DNA of 7,653 nucleotides, taken from assembly GCA_937859855.1 (NCBI GenBank), contig CALMAR010000067.1, positions 1 through 7,653 of the forward strand. The letters run 5' to 3'. The translations under genes and the position numbers were made by a program. Of this stretch, positions 1 through 6,011 are shown piece after piece (position 1 is the stretch's first letter; the number at the start of each line of letters is the position of its first letter). This DNA comes from an uncultured Kineosporia sp. Its GTDB lineage: Bacteria; Actinomycetota; Actinomycetes; Actinomycetales; Kineosporiaceae. The notes beneath the pieces were generated by a model. It was not told the origin of the DNA. It searched no databases and saw only the letters and a list, made by a program, of their open reading frames with translations.

Positions 1-114
1 GTCCTGGCCCGGCGTGGCCAGCGCCCGGACCCCCAGCGGCCGCGGCCGGCCCGCCCCGCGGGCGTCCTGCAGGTCGTACGCAGACGCGGCCCGCCGGTTC
101 CGGTCAGCATCTGA
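1..114 (+). CDS. Possible 3' end of an unidentified upstream gene (partial)
   Basis: Reading from base 1, an open frame ends at TGA 112-114 and finishes with residues VVRRRGPPVPVSI. Nearly all of its codons end in G or C, as in the neighbouring genes, so it is the best of the + strand frames here. A second frame ends at TGA 129-131 but has more A/T third positions. The fragment is rich in Pro, Arg and Ala and has no recognisable motif. In related actinomycetes a lipoprotein diacylglyceryl transferase gene (lgt) with a low-complexity tail may precede a MauE/DsbA pair. That identity is a guess from context and cannot be supported from these bases. Confidence 0.35.
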   Translation, partial: VLARRGQRPDPQRPRPARPAGVLQVVRRRGPPVPVSI

Positions 115-116
115 CC
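102..116 (+). terminator. Short hairpin over the stop codon of the upstream frame
   Basis: GGTCAG and CTGACC form a perfect 6-bp inverted repeat around a 3-nt loop (CAT). It overlaps the candidate stop codon at 112-114. No T-run follows, so this is at most a weak factor-dependent end signal, and it may be chance in GC-rich DNA. Confidence 0.2.
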
Positions 117-167
117 ACGGCCAGCGTCTGAGCCGGCCAGCATCCGGCCGCACCCCTGGAGAACCCC

Positions 168-683
168 ATGGCACTGCCTCAGTTCCTGCCGTCCTCGTAC
201 GCCCTCGGCGCGCGGCTGATCACTGGCGGCATCTACACCGGATTCGGCTTCGCCAAGATCACCGACATCGATCAGACGATCCGATCGGTCCGCGCCTACC
301 GGATCCTGCCCGAAGCCCTGGTTCCGGCCTTCGGCACGGTGCTGCCGGTGGCCGAGATCGCTCTGGGGGTGCTGCTGCTGACCGGGCTGCTGATCCGCCC
401 TGTGGCGACGGCGGCCGCACTGCTCAGCGGCGTGTTCATAGCCGGCATCGGCAGCGCCTGGGCCCGCGGCCTGCACATCGAGTGCGGCTGCTTCGGCAAC
501 GGCGGATACAGCCGTAACCCAGTGCCGGGATATCTGCGCGAACTGGCGATCAACGCGGTCATCATCGCCGCCTGCGGTTGGCTGATCCGGCATCCGGCCA
601 GCCCGTTCTCCTTGGACGCCGCGCTGCGGCTGTCCCCTGATCCTCTGGGCCGCCCCCACTCTTCGAAGGAACTCTGGTCATGA
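168..683 (+). CDS. MauE/DoxX-family integral membrane protein, probable redox partner of DsbA
   Basis: This is a 171-residue membrane protein with about four hydrophobic segments, near residues 11-30, 52-75, 78-96 and 124-140. A conserved-looking motif, IECGCFGNGG, follows the third segment, with Cys106 and Cys108 in CGCFG. This is the hallmark of the MauE branch of the DoxX/VKOR-like group. MauE is known as a membrane protein needed for disulfide-rich methylamine dehydrogenase maturation; no methylamine genes are seen here. ATG 168 is chosen because GGAGAA lies at 158-163, although the spacing is short. Its stop overlaps the DsbA-like gene by ATGA (680-683), so the two are probably translationally coupled. 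Inference: the CxC pair may pass electrons from the neighbouring periplasm-facing thiol oxidase to the membrane, as DsbB or VKOR does elsewhere. The C-terminal 25 residues are polar and unremarkable. Confidence 0.85.
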   Translation: MALPQFLPSSYALGARLITGGIYTGFGFAKITDIDQTIRSVRAYRILPEALVPAFGTVLPVAEIALGVLLLTGLLIRPVATAAALLSGVFIAGIGSAWARGLHIECGCFGNGGYSRNPVPGYLRELAINAVIIAACGWLIRHPASPFSLDAALRLSPDPLGRPHSSKELWS

Positions 684-1423
684 CCAATGCCCGTACCGCC
701 AAGTCTGCCCGGGACAAGGCCGCCCAGCTGCGCGCTGAGGCTGCTCGCCGGGAGGCCCGCCGCCGATCGGTGATCGCCCTCAGCGTGGTCACCCTGGTCG
801 TGCTGGTGATCGCCGCCACCTTCGTGCTGATCCATGCCTCGAAGACCAGCAAGACCGAGTCGGCGATCGCACCGGCCAATCTCAGCTCCAACGGCTCGAT
901 CGTGGTCGGCCAGCCGACGGCTCCGGTCACCCTGGTCGCCTACGAGGATTTCCAGTGCCCAGCCTGCGAGGACTTCGAGCAGGGCAGCGCGGGCCAGATT
1001 CAGCAGTGGGTGAGCGACGGAACGGTGAAGGTGGAGTACCGGCCGATCGCCTTCCTGGACCGGATGTCCAGCACCGGCTACTCCACCCGGGCGCTGAACA
1101 TCGCGGCGGCACTGGTCAATTCGGATCCGGCCGCTTTCGCCGCCTTCCACGCCTCGCTCTACACCCACCAGCCCAAGGAGGGCAGCGCTGGCCTGACTGA
1201 TGCTCAGCTGATCCAGTACGCGGTGGATGCCGGCGGACCGCGGGCCGCGCTGGAGCAGGCGGCCAAGAACGGCACGTACAAGGCCTGGGCGGCCAAGACC
1301 ACCGATGCGGCGTCGAAGGCCGGAGTGGTGGAGACTCCGACCTTGATCGTGAACGGCCAGAAGCTGAAGGATCACTCCCCGGCGACGGTGAAGAAGGCGG
1401 TGGAGGCGGCCGCGAAGGGCTGA
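680..1423 (+). CDS. Membrane-anchored DsbA-like thiol-disulfide oxidoreductase
   Basis: This 247-residue protein belongs to the thioredoxin-fold DsbA/DSBA-like (Thioredoxin_4) family. An Arg/Ala/Lys-rich cytoplasmic head (residues 1-30) is followed by one membrane anchor (about 31-52), a linker, and the catalytic domain from about residue 72. The active site is CPAC at residues 93-96 within YEDFQCPACEDF. The cis-proline loop is VETPTLIVNG, with Thr219-Pro220. These are the only two cysteines, as expected of a dedicated oxidase or isomerase domain. It would act outside the membrane, making disulfides in secreted proteins. Mycobacterium tuberculosis has a comparable anchored DsbA next to a VKOR gene; here the neighbour is MauE-like instead. 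Start ATG 680 sits in an ATGA overlap with the upstream gene. The function is clear at family level; whether it oxidises or reduces cannot be read from sequence. Confidence 0.92.
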   Translation: MTNARTAKSARDKAAQLRAEAARREARRRSVIALSVVTLVVLVIAATFVLIHASKTSKTESAIAPANLSSNGSIVVGQPTAPVTLVAYEDFQCPACEDFEQGSAGQIQQWVSDGTVKVEYRPIAFLDRMSSTGYSTRALNIAAALVNSDPAAFAAFHASLYTHQPKEGSAGLTDAQLIQYAVDAGGPRAALEQAAKNGTYKAWAAKTTDAASKAGVVETPTLIVNGQKLKDHSPATVKKAVEAAAKG

Positions 1424-1438
1424 GTGCCAGAACCCAGT

Positions 1439-1469
1439 CAGCCGTGATCAGCCGTGATCAGCCATGATC
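1439..1469. repeat. Tandem 10-mers with TGATCA palindromes in a convergent gap
   Basis: The unit CAGCCGTGAT occurs twice and then once more as CAGCCATGAT, so TGATCA recurs every 10 bases. Because TGATCA is self-complementary, neighbouring copies can fold into 6-bp hairpins with a 4-nt loop (GCCG) on either strand. The array lies between the convergent stops of the DsbA-like gene (1423) and the PH-domain gene (1488). It could serve as a two-way, factor-dependent transcription end. No T-run accompanies it. Confidence 0.5.
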
Positions 1470-1487
1470 CTCAAGCCCGAGAGATGG

Positions 1488-2003
1488 TCAGCGGGGGTCG
1501 CGGGGCGAGTGGGCGGCGACCAGGGTGGCCAGCCGGCTCGCTTCGGCCCGGCCGAAGGCGCCGTCCGCCCGCTGGATCGCCATTACCGCGAGCACATCGC
1601 CGTCCGAGATGTCGAGGGTGACCCAGGGTTCACCGTTGCCCATCCGGACGGCGATGATCTGCGCCCAGCTGACCGTCCGTCCCAGCAGCAGATTGCGCAC
1701 GGCCAGGCCCTCCTGGTCCGGCATCGCCCGCAGCCGGACGTAGCGCGAGAGGAACCAGGCGACCACGGCGGCCACGCCGATCACACCGCCCCGGTCGTAC
1801 CAGTGGAAGGCCAGCGGCCCGGTGCCGGGCAGGATCAGGGCGATCACGAACAGCACGGCGAACTGCATGACGGCGATCACCGCCGCCACCCGTCGGGCCC
1901 GGCGGGGCCGGAACGGCTGGTGCAGATCGGCCCAGGCCTGCTCCCGGCTGGGACCGGTCATCGGCGCTGGCTCATCGGCTGACCGGCGAGCATGAGCGGT
2001 CAC
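1488..2003 (-). CDS. PH-domain-containing two-segment membrane protein
   Basis: The 171-residue product has a charged head, two hydrophobic segments (about 39-58 and 73-88) and a C-terminal domain (about 90-165). That domain resembles the small bacterial PH domains of actinomycetes, with the stretches [17 protein letters not shown] and [19 protein letters not shown]. Proteins of this kind commonly sit beside ribH or hisE/hisG in actinomycetes (compare Rv1417 next to Rv1416/ribH in M. tuberculosis); their role is unknown. The start is taken as GTG 2001-2003 because it overlaps the hisE stop as GTGA. No good Shine-Dalgarno is seen, which suggests termination-reinitiation. An in-frame ATG at 1959-1961 (residue 15) is a reasonable alternative. 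It is the last gene of the minus-strand run. Confidence 0.85.
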   Translation of the reverse strand: MTAHARRSADEPAPMTGPSREQAWADLHQPFRPRRARRVAAVIAVMQFAVLFVIALILPGTGPLAFHWYDRGGVIGVAAVVAWFLSRYVRLRAMPDQEGLAVRNLLLGRTVSWAQIIAVRMGNGEPWVTLDISDGDVLAVMAIQRADGAFGRAEASRLATLVAAHSPRDPR

Positions 2004-2263
2004 AGGTGTTCATAGACGTCGGCGAGGGTAAGACCGGTGGCCAGCATCAGCACCTGCAGGTGATAGAGCAGCTGAGAGATCTCCTCCGCCGTCCGCTGCC
2101 TGCCCTCGTGCTCGGCGGCCATCCAAACCTCGGCCGCCTCCTCGACCACCTTCTTGCCGATGGCGTGCACCCCGGCGTCCAGGGCCGCGACCGTGCCGGA
2201 GCCCTCGGGCCGGGTCTGGGCCCGGGCGCTGAGTTCGGCGAACAGCGCATCGAACGTCTTCAC
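2000..2263 (-). CDS. hisE: Phosphoribosyl-ATP pyrophosphohydrolase HisE
   Basis: At 87 residues this is the usual size for stand-alone HisE of actinomycetes. It hydrolyses phosphoribosyl-ATP to phosphoribosyl-AMP and pyrophosphate, the second step of histidine synthesis, in the cytoplasm. The all-alpha MazG-like fold is recognisable from [14 protein letters not shown] (residues 37-50, the metal-binding glutamates), then [16 protein letters not shown] (59-74), and the terminal [10 protein letters not shown]. The start is GTG 2261-2263, preceded by GGTGAGG with a 4-nt spacer. Its stop overlaps the GTG of the PH-domain gene. hisG, which often comes directly after hisE, is not present here. The histidine gene probably rides on the riboflavin operon through the 59-nt gap after ribH. 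Confidence 0.95.
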   Translation of the reverse strand: MKTFDALFAELSARAQTRPEGSGTVAALDAGVHAIGKKVVEEAAEVWMAAEHEGRQRTAEEISQLLYHLQVLMLATGLTLADVYEHL

Positions 2264-2296
2264 GCTGCCTCACCCTATGCGGCGGCCTCACCCACC

Positions 2297-2316
2297 CTGA
2301 GAGTGCCCGCACTCAG
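2297..2316 (-). other. Imperfect hairpin between ribH and hisE
   Basis: On the minus strand GAGTG-CGGG-CACTC forms a 5-bp stem with a 4-nt loop. An outer CTGA/TCAG pairing forms if two bases bulge out. It begins about 7 nt after the ribH stop. With no T-run it is not a classical terminator. It might lower read-through into hisE or protect the ribH 3' end. Confidence 0.35.
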
Positions 2317-2322
2317 CCTGGG

Positions 2323-2820
2323 TCAGGTCCAGTGCGCCGTGATCGGGGACGGGAACGGGCTCAACGCGACGGCTGTGCTGATCGCGGCGACGGCGGCCTC
2401 GAAACCCTTGTCCTCGCTCGATCCGGGCAGCCCGGCCCGCGCCAGGGCCTGCTCGCGCGTGTCGCAGGGGAGCAGGCCGAAGCCGATCGGGATACCGGTC
2501 CGGGTGCTGACCTCGGTCAGCCCCGTCGTCGCCCCGGCGCACACGTAGTCGAAGTGCGGTGTGCCACCCCGGACCACGACCCCCAGGGCCACGATCGCAT
2601 CCACTCCGGCCATCGCCAGCCGCGACGCGGCCACCGGCAGCTCGAAGCTGCCCGGCACCTCGATCTCCACCAGATCGCGGACGCCGCAGGCCTCCAGTCC
2701 CCGCCGGGCGCCACCGACCAGCCCGGCCATCACCGGAGGATGCCAGGCCGCCGCGATCAGGCCGGCCCGCAACCCGCTGCCCTCCACCGGCGTGGGCGCC
2801 GGAGCTCCCGATCCGCTCAC
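2323..2820 (-). CDS. ribH: 6,7-dimethyl-8-ribityllumazine synthase
   Basis: RibH condenses 5-amino-6-ribitylaminouracil with 3,4-dihydroxy-2-butanone 4-phosphate to give lumazine, the penultimate step of riboflavin synthesis. The protein has 165 residues, close to the family norm of about 155-160. Visible landmarks are AAAWHPPV (Trp26, the ring-stacking position), PGSFELPVAA (56-65), GVVVRGGTPHFDYVC with the catalytic His89, the STRTGIPIGFGLL loop, DTREQALARAG with the phosphate-binding Arg128, and SEDKGFEAA (Lys138). The start is GTG 2818-2820, preceded by GAGGGA about 7 nt upstream. A short tail (SPFPSPITAHWT) extends past the usual end. It would form the pentameric or icosahedral cytoplasmic enzyme working with RibE. 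Confidence 0.97.
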   Translation of the reverse strand: MSGSGAPAPTPVEGSGLRAGLIAAAWHPPVMAGLVGGARRGLEACGVRDLVEIEVPGSFELPVAASRLAMAGVDAIVALGVVVRGGTPHFDYVCAGATTGLTEVSTRTGIPIGFGLLPCDTREQALARAGLPGSSEDKGFEAAVAAISTAVALSPFPSPITAHWT

Positions 2821-2903
2821 CGCTCGTCCCTCGTAGTGAGCCAGGCCCTGCGCTCGGCGGGTCGTGCGCCCAGCCTCATGGCGGGCTCGATTGGCTCTCT
2901 CAT
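2817..2903 (-). CDS. Possible 28-residue ORF bridging ribBA and ribH
   Basis: ATG 2901-2903 overlaps the ribBA stop as ATGA. The frame stays open for 28 codons and ends at TGA 2817-2819, overlapping the ribH GTG as GTGA. The product begins MREPIEPAMRLGARP and is rich in Arg and Glu, with no hydrophobic segment. About four fifths of its codons end in G or C, near but below its neighbours. There is no good Shine-Dalgarno before the ATG; ribH has its own inside the 3' end of this ORF. It may be a translated coupler that carries ribosomes from ribBA to ribH, or the double overlap may be chance. I recognise no family. Confidence 0.35.
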   Translation of the reverse strand: MREPIEPAMRLGARPAERRAWLTTRDER

Positions 2904-4372
2904 GACGCCGCCACTTCGCTGCCCGGAACGCCGCTCTGCGGGCCGGAGCCGATCTCGGTGTCGATCTCAGCTCCGTCCAGCTGGTGACCCATCAGGTCGC
3001 GCTTGGTCCGCAGGTAACGATGATTGTGCGGATTCACCCCCGCCTGCAGCGCCATGCGCTGCCTGATCCGGATGCCGTGCTGGGTCAGCCCAGCCAGCTT
3101 GGCCGGATTGTTGGTGAGCAGCCGGATCTGGTCCAGCTCGAGATCGCGCAGGATGGCGGCAGCGGCGCCATACTCACGGGCATCCACCGGCAGGCCCTGC
3201 GCGGTGTTGGCGGCCACGGTGTCCAGGCCGGCGTCCTGCAGCCGGTAGGCGGTCAGCTTGGCCAGCAACCCGATCCCCCGGCCCTCGTGGCCGCGCAGAT
3301 AGATGATCGCTCCACCTTCCCGGCCGATCAGATCCATCGCGGCGTCCAGCTGCGGGCCACAGTCGCACCGGCTGGAGCCGAACACGTCACCGGTCAGACA
3401 CTCCGAATGCACCCGGACCAGGGCGGCCGAACCGGCCGGGCGCCCGGCGATCAGAGCCACGTGCTCCTGCCCGGTCTGCAGGTCGCGGTAGGCCAGCGCG
3501 CGGAAGTCGCCGTGCCGGGTGGGCAGCCGGCTCTCCGTCACCCGCTGCACCCGCTGGTTGCCCGGCCGCTGAGGACGGTCCTCGATACCGCCACCAGACA
3601 ATCGTCGCGGGCCCAGTTCAGCCGGGGCATCGGGGCCCTCACGCCGCAGATGGCGGGCCAGGTCGGCAATGCTGATCAGCGGCAGCTGGTGCGCGTCGGC
3701 CAGCGCCCGCCGGCCGCGACGCTCGACGAAGTCACGCGCTCGGGGCTGCGGGGGCGCGGCGGCCTGCGCCCGCTGGCCGGGCAGCCGGGTGGTGGGACCG
3801 GCGTCGTCCACCACCTCGGCCAGCACCCCCACCGGCGGCAACCCGGCCAGCTGGCAGAGGTCGACCGCCGCTTCGGTGTGGCCGCGCCGGACCAGCACCC
3901 CGCCCGGCCGAGCCCGCAACGGGAACACATGGCCGGGCCGGGTCAGGTCGCCGGCCACCGCATCCGGAGCCGCCAGCGCGCGCAGGGTGGTGGACCGGTC
4001 GGCGGCGCTGATCCCGGTGTGCACGCCGTGCCGGGCATCCACCGAGACGGTGTAGGCCGTCCGCATCGAGTCCTCGTTGCGGGCCACCATGTGCGGCAGC
4101 TCCAGCCGGTCGGCCAGCTGTTCTGGCATCGGCGCGCAGAGCATCCCGGAGGTGTGCCGGATCATCCAGCCCAGCCACTCCGGGGTGGCGTGTACCGCCG
4201 CCATGATGACGTCACCCTCGTTCTCCCGGTCGGCGTCGTCCACCACGATCACTGGCAGGCCGCGGCGGATCGCGTCGATCGCGGCTGGTACGGCGTCCAG
4301 CGCGATCACCGCGCCCGCGCAGGAGCCGGCGTCCTGGCCGGTCTGCGCTTGCATCCGCTGATGCGTGCTCAT
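2900..4372 (-). CDS. ribBA: Bifunctional 3,4-dihydroxy-2-butanone 4-phosphate synthase / GTP cyclohydrolase II
   Basis: The N-terminal half (about residues 22-243) makes dihydroxybutanone phosphate from ribulose 5-phosphate. It shows DDADRENEGD (45-54), RHTSGMLCAPM, HTGISAADRSTTLRAL and RRGHTEAAVDL with His165. The C-terminal half (about 276-465) opens GTP to the first pyrimidine intermediate. It has zinc ligands Cys325, Cys336 and Cys338 (SECLTGDVFGSSRCDC), YLRGHEGRGIGL, DAREYG, LLTNNPAK and a closing YLRTKRDLMGH. The protein is 490 residues, against roughly 420 expected. The excess lies mainly in two insertions, at about residues 199-222 and 246-275. The usual CE-V-NDDGTMAR segment reads AEVVDDAGPTTR; the Glu186 position is kept. 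ATG 4370-4372 overlaps the ribE stop as ATGA, giving translational coupling. All other catalytic landmarks are intact, so activity is likely. Confidence 0.95.
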   Translation of the reverse strand: MSTHQRMQAQTGQDAGSCAGAVIALDAVPAAIDAIRRGLPVIVVDDADRENEGDVIMAAVHATPEWLGWMIRHTSGMLCAPMPEQLADRLELPHMVARNEDSMRTAYTVSVDARHGVHTGISAADRSTTLRALAAPDAVAGDLTRPGHVFPLRARPGGVLVRRGHTEAAVDLCQLAGLPPVGVLAEVVDDAGPTTRLPGQRAQAAAPPQPRARDFVERRGRRALADAHQLPLISIADLARHLRREGPDAPAELGPRRLSGGGIEDRPQRPGNQRVQRVTESRLPTRHGDFRALAYRDLQTGQEHVALIAGRPAGSAALVRVHSECLTGDVFGSSRCDCGPQLDAAMDLIGREGGAIIYLRGHEGRGIGLLAKLTAYRLQDAGLDTVAANTAQGLPVDAREYGAAAAILRDLELDQIRLLTNNPAKLAGLTQHGIRIRQRMALQAGVNPHNHRYLRTKRDLMGHQLDGAEIDTEIGSGPQSGVPGSEVAAS

Positions 4373-4989
4373 CGGGCACCGGCCAGGGCCGCCGAGGTGA
4401 GCCGTTCGACGTACTTGGCCAGCACGTCCACCTCCAGGTTCACCCGTTCACCCGCGGCGCGCCGGCCCAGGGTGGTGCGGGCCAGGGTCTCTGGGATCAG
4501 CGACACCGTGACCGCGGCCGAGCCGTCCGGCTGATCCTCCAGCCGGGCGATGGTGAGCGAGACGCCGTCCATCGCCAGCGACCCCTTCTCGGCCAGATAC
4601 CGGGCCAGGGACGGCGGCACCGCGACCCGGACCAGCTCCCAGCGATCTCCGGGGGTCCGGTCGAGCACAGTTCCCGTGCCGTCGACGTGTCCCTGCACGA
4701 TGTGGCCTCCGAGCCGGCCGGACGCCGGAAGGGCTCGTTCCAGGTTGACCGCTGTGCCCGGCGCCGCGTGGGCCAGCGAGGTCCGGGCCAGGGTCTCGGC
4801 CATCACGTCGGCGGTGAAGGTCTCGCCGTCGACCGACGTGACCGTCAGGCAGACGCCATTCACCGCTATCGAGGCTCCGAGCTGGGCATCCGAGGTCACC
4901 AGCGGCCCGTTGATCCTGATCCGGGCCGAATCCGCCCCATGATCCAGGGCAGCGACCTGCCCCAGCTCCTCGATGATTCCGGTGAACAT
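4369..4989 (-). CDS. ribE: Riboflavin synthase, alpha chain
   Basis: RibE dismutates two lumazine molecules into riboflavin and the ribitylaminouracil that RibH reuses. The 206-residue protein has the expected tandem lumazine-binding repeats. The first starts MFTGIIEELG and contains NGVCLTV (44-50, with the catalytic-region Cys47). The second starts near GGHIVQGHVDG (94-104) and contains DGVSLTIA (141-148). It ends with NLEVDVLAKYVERL, the C-terminal helix that drives trimer formation. Start ATG 4987-4989 has AGGAGG at 4997-5002 with 7-nt spacing. It is the first gene after the FMN riboswitch, and its start lies in the hairpin described separately. Its stop overlaps the ribBA start. The symbol ribE is used here; some groups call this gene ribC. 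Confidence 0.97.
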   Translation of the reverse strand: MFTGIIEELGQVAALDHGADSARIRINGPLVTSDAQLGASIAVNGVCLTVTSVDGETFTADVMAETLARTSLAHAAPGTAVNLERALPASGRLGGHIVQGHVDGTGTVLDRTPGDRWELVRVAVPPSLARYLAEKGSLAMDGVSLTIARLEDQPDGSAAVTVSLIPETLARTTLGRRAAGERVNLEVDVLAKYVERLTSAALAGAR

Positions 4990-5038
4990 CGATCACCCTC
5001 CTGCTCTCGCCGTTCACGGCGGGCCCCGGGTGATCGAT
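4988..5038 (-). promoter_or_regulatory. Expression-platform hairpin covering the ribE start
   Basis: On the minus-strand RNA, bases 5038-5028 (sense GATCACCC core) pair perfectly over 11 bp with 4998-4988. The second strand includes the first two bases of the ribE ATG, the spacer and part of the AGGAGG site. An inner 5-bp stem with 4-nt loop (5008-5021, CGCCG-TGAA-CGGCG as transcribed) sits inside it. When formed, the structure would hide the ribosome binding site. It is probably the translational switch of the FMN riboswitch upstream. No T-run follows, so transcription termination is less likely. Confidence 0.65.
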
Positions 5039-5109
5039 CAGTCGCAGTCATCCCGCGCTGATCCCGGCGCGAATCCAGGCAAACCGATACCGCATACCCA
5101 GATCACGCC

Positions 5110-5249
5110 GCGTGCTGCCTCCCATCCGGACTTTCACCGTCGGTCCTGGAATTCCACCAGATCAACCGATCGCCTCAGGCTTGCGCCGTCAGCGAGCGGG
5201 TCGCGGACTGTCACCGCCGGTTCGGAATTACACCGACCCCGGAGCACGC
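5110..5249 (-). ncRNA. FMN riboswitch (RFN element) aptamer
   Basis: The RNA read from the minus strand shows the full RFN consensus. In transcript order these are GGTGTAATTCC (5224-5234), GGCGGTGACAGTCCGCGA (5201-5218), GGTGGAATTCCAG (5146-5158) and GTGAAAGTCCGGATGG (5122-5137). The closing P1 helix is a perfect 7 bp, 5243-5249 with 5110-5116. The variable arm lies at about 5160-5200. FMN binding is expected to lower expression of ribE and the genes after it. The expression platform runs about 120 nt from the aptamer to the ribE ATG. ribD is not between the aptamer and ribE. Confidence 0.97.
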
Positions 5250-5270
5250 TTGTGCTTGCTGTTCGTCTGA

Positions 5271-5292
5271 GTGCTCAGCCTGCTCTGAGCAC
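5271..5292 (-). terminator. Perfect hairpin between rpe and the riboswitch
   Basis: GTGCTCAG (5271-5278) and CTGAGCAC (5285-5292) form an 8-bp perfect stem around a 6-nt loop. It lies about 57 nt after the rpe stop and 22 nt before the aptamer. There is no T-run, so it could be a factor-assisted end of the rsmB–rpe transcript or a structure in the riboswitch leader. No convincing promoter was found in 5250-5348; this stretch read on the minus strand has no TAnnnT box. The source of riboflavin transcription is therefore unclear. Confidence 0.45.
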
Positions 5293-5348
5293 CTGGTGCG
5301 TTTGCTGGAAACAGTGTGCCACCCGGCCGGATTCCCGTCCTGGCCAGG

Positions 5349-6011
5349 TCATTGTGCCGCCGCAGCCGCCATCGCCCGTAGCTGATCGATCTGAGCCGCC
5401 GCGTCATCGGCCCCATAGACGGCCGAGCCGGCCACGAAGACGTCCGCCCCGGCCTGAGCGCAGCGCTCGATCGTGCTGGCCGATACCCCGCCGTCCACCT
5501 GGAGCCACAATTCCCGGCCGCAGTCCCGGATCGCCTCCCGGGTACGGCGGATCTTGGGCAGGCAGAGGTCCAGGAACTGCTGACCACCGAATCCCGGCTC
5601 AACGGTCATGATCAGCACCATGTCCACTTCGGTGAGCAGGTCGGCATAGGGCTCGATCGGGGTGGCTGGTCTCAGCGCCAGCCCGGCCCGGGCGCCGTGG
5701 CCGCGGATCTCCCGGGCCAGCCGGATCGGCGCCCTGGCGGCCTCGGCGTGGAAGGTGACGCTCTGCGCTCCGGCCTCGGCGTACTCCGGAGCCCAGCGGT
5801 CCGGGTCCTCGATCATCAGATGGCAGTCGATCGGAATCGGCGAGACCTTGATCAGCGCCTCGACCACCGGCAGCCCAAGGGTGAGATTGGGGACGAAGTG
5901 GTTGTCCATCACATCGACATGCGCCCAGTCCGCGTTGCTGATCCGGTGCAGCTCGTCCCCCAGGTGCGCGAAGTCGGCGGACAGAATGCTCGGCGAGATC
6001 TGGATAACCAC
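5349..6011 (-). CDS. rpe: Ribulose-phosphate 3-epimerase
   Basis: Rpe interconverts ribulose 5-phosphate and xylulose 5-phosphate in the pentose phosphate pathway. With GTG 6009-6011 as start the product is 220 residues, matching the family (about 220-225). It begins [17 protein letters not shown]. The TIM-barrel landmarks are [16 protein letters not shown] (His31, Asp33), [10 protein letters not shown] (His64), [12 protein letters not shown] (135-146), VDGGV with Asp173, and VAGSAVYG at the phosphate site. The frame is open upstream to a TTG at 6129-6131, which would add 40 Cys-, Pro- and Arg-rich residues foreign to the family, so the shorter start is preferred. No clear Shine-Dalgarno precedes GTG 6009; a leaderless start is possible (see findings). 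Its substrate also feeds the DHBP synthase half of RibBA. Confidence 0.95.
   Translation of the reverse strand: MVIQISPSILSADFAHLGDELHRISNADWAHVDVMDNHFVPNLTLGLPVVEALIKVSPIPIDCHLMIEDPDRWAPEYAEAGAQSVTFHAEAARAPIRLAREIRGHGARAGLALRPATPIEPYADLLTEVDMVLIMTVEPGFGGQQFLDLCLPKIRRTREAIRDCGRELWLQVDGGVSASTIERCAQAGADVFVAGSAVYGADDAAAQIDQLRAMAAAAAQ

Noticed and set aside
296..1375. A 359-codon minus-strand frame opposite the MauE-like and DsbA-like genes
   Set aside because: Its translation is low-complexity and matches no family, whereas the + strand frames carry CGCFG and CPAC motifs and overlap properly.
1439..1469. CRISPR-like repeats
   Set aside because: Units are 10 bases, directly abutting, with no spacers.
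2984..4534. A 516-codon open frame on the + strand opposite ribBA and ribE
   Set aside because: It is a shadow of two clearly conserved genes on the other strand. Its product is Gly/Arg/Gln/His-rich with no domain, as expected for antisense frames in high-GC DNA.
5250..5348. A sigma-70-type promoter for the rib operon
   Set aside because: No TAnnnT box was found on the minus strand in this stretch; CACTGT was the nearest and has no matching -35 element.
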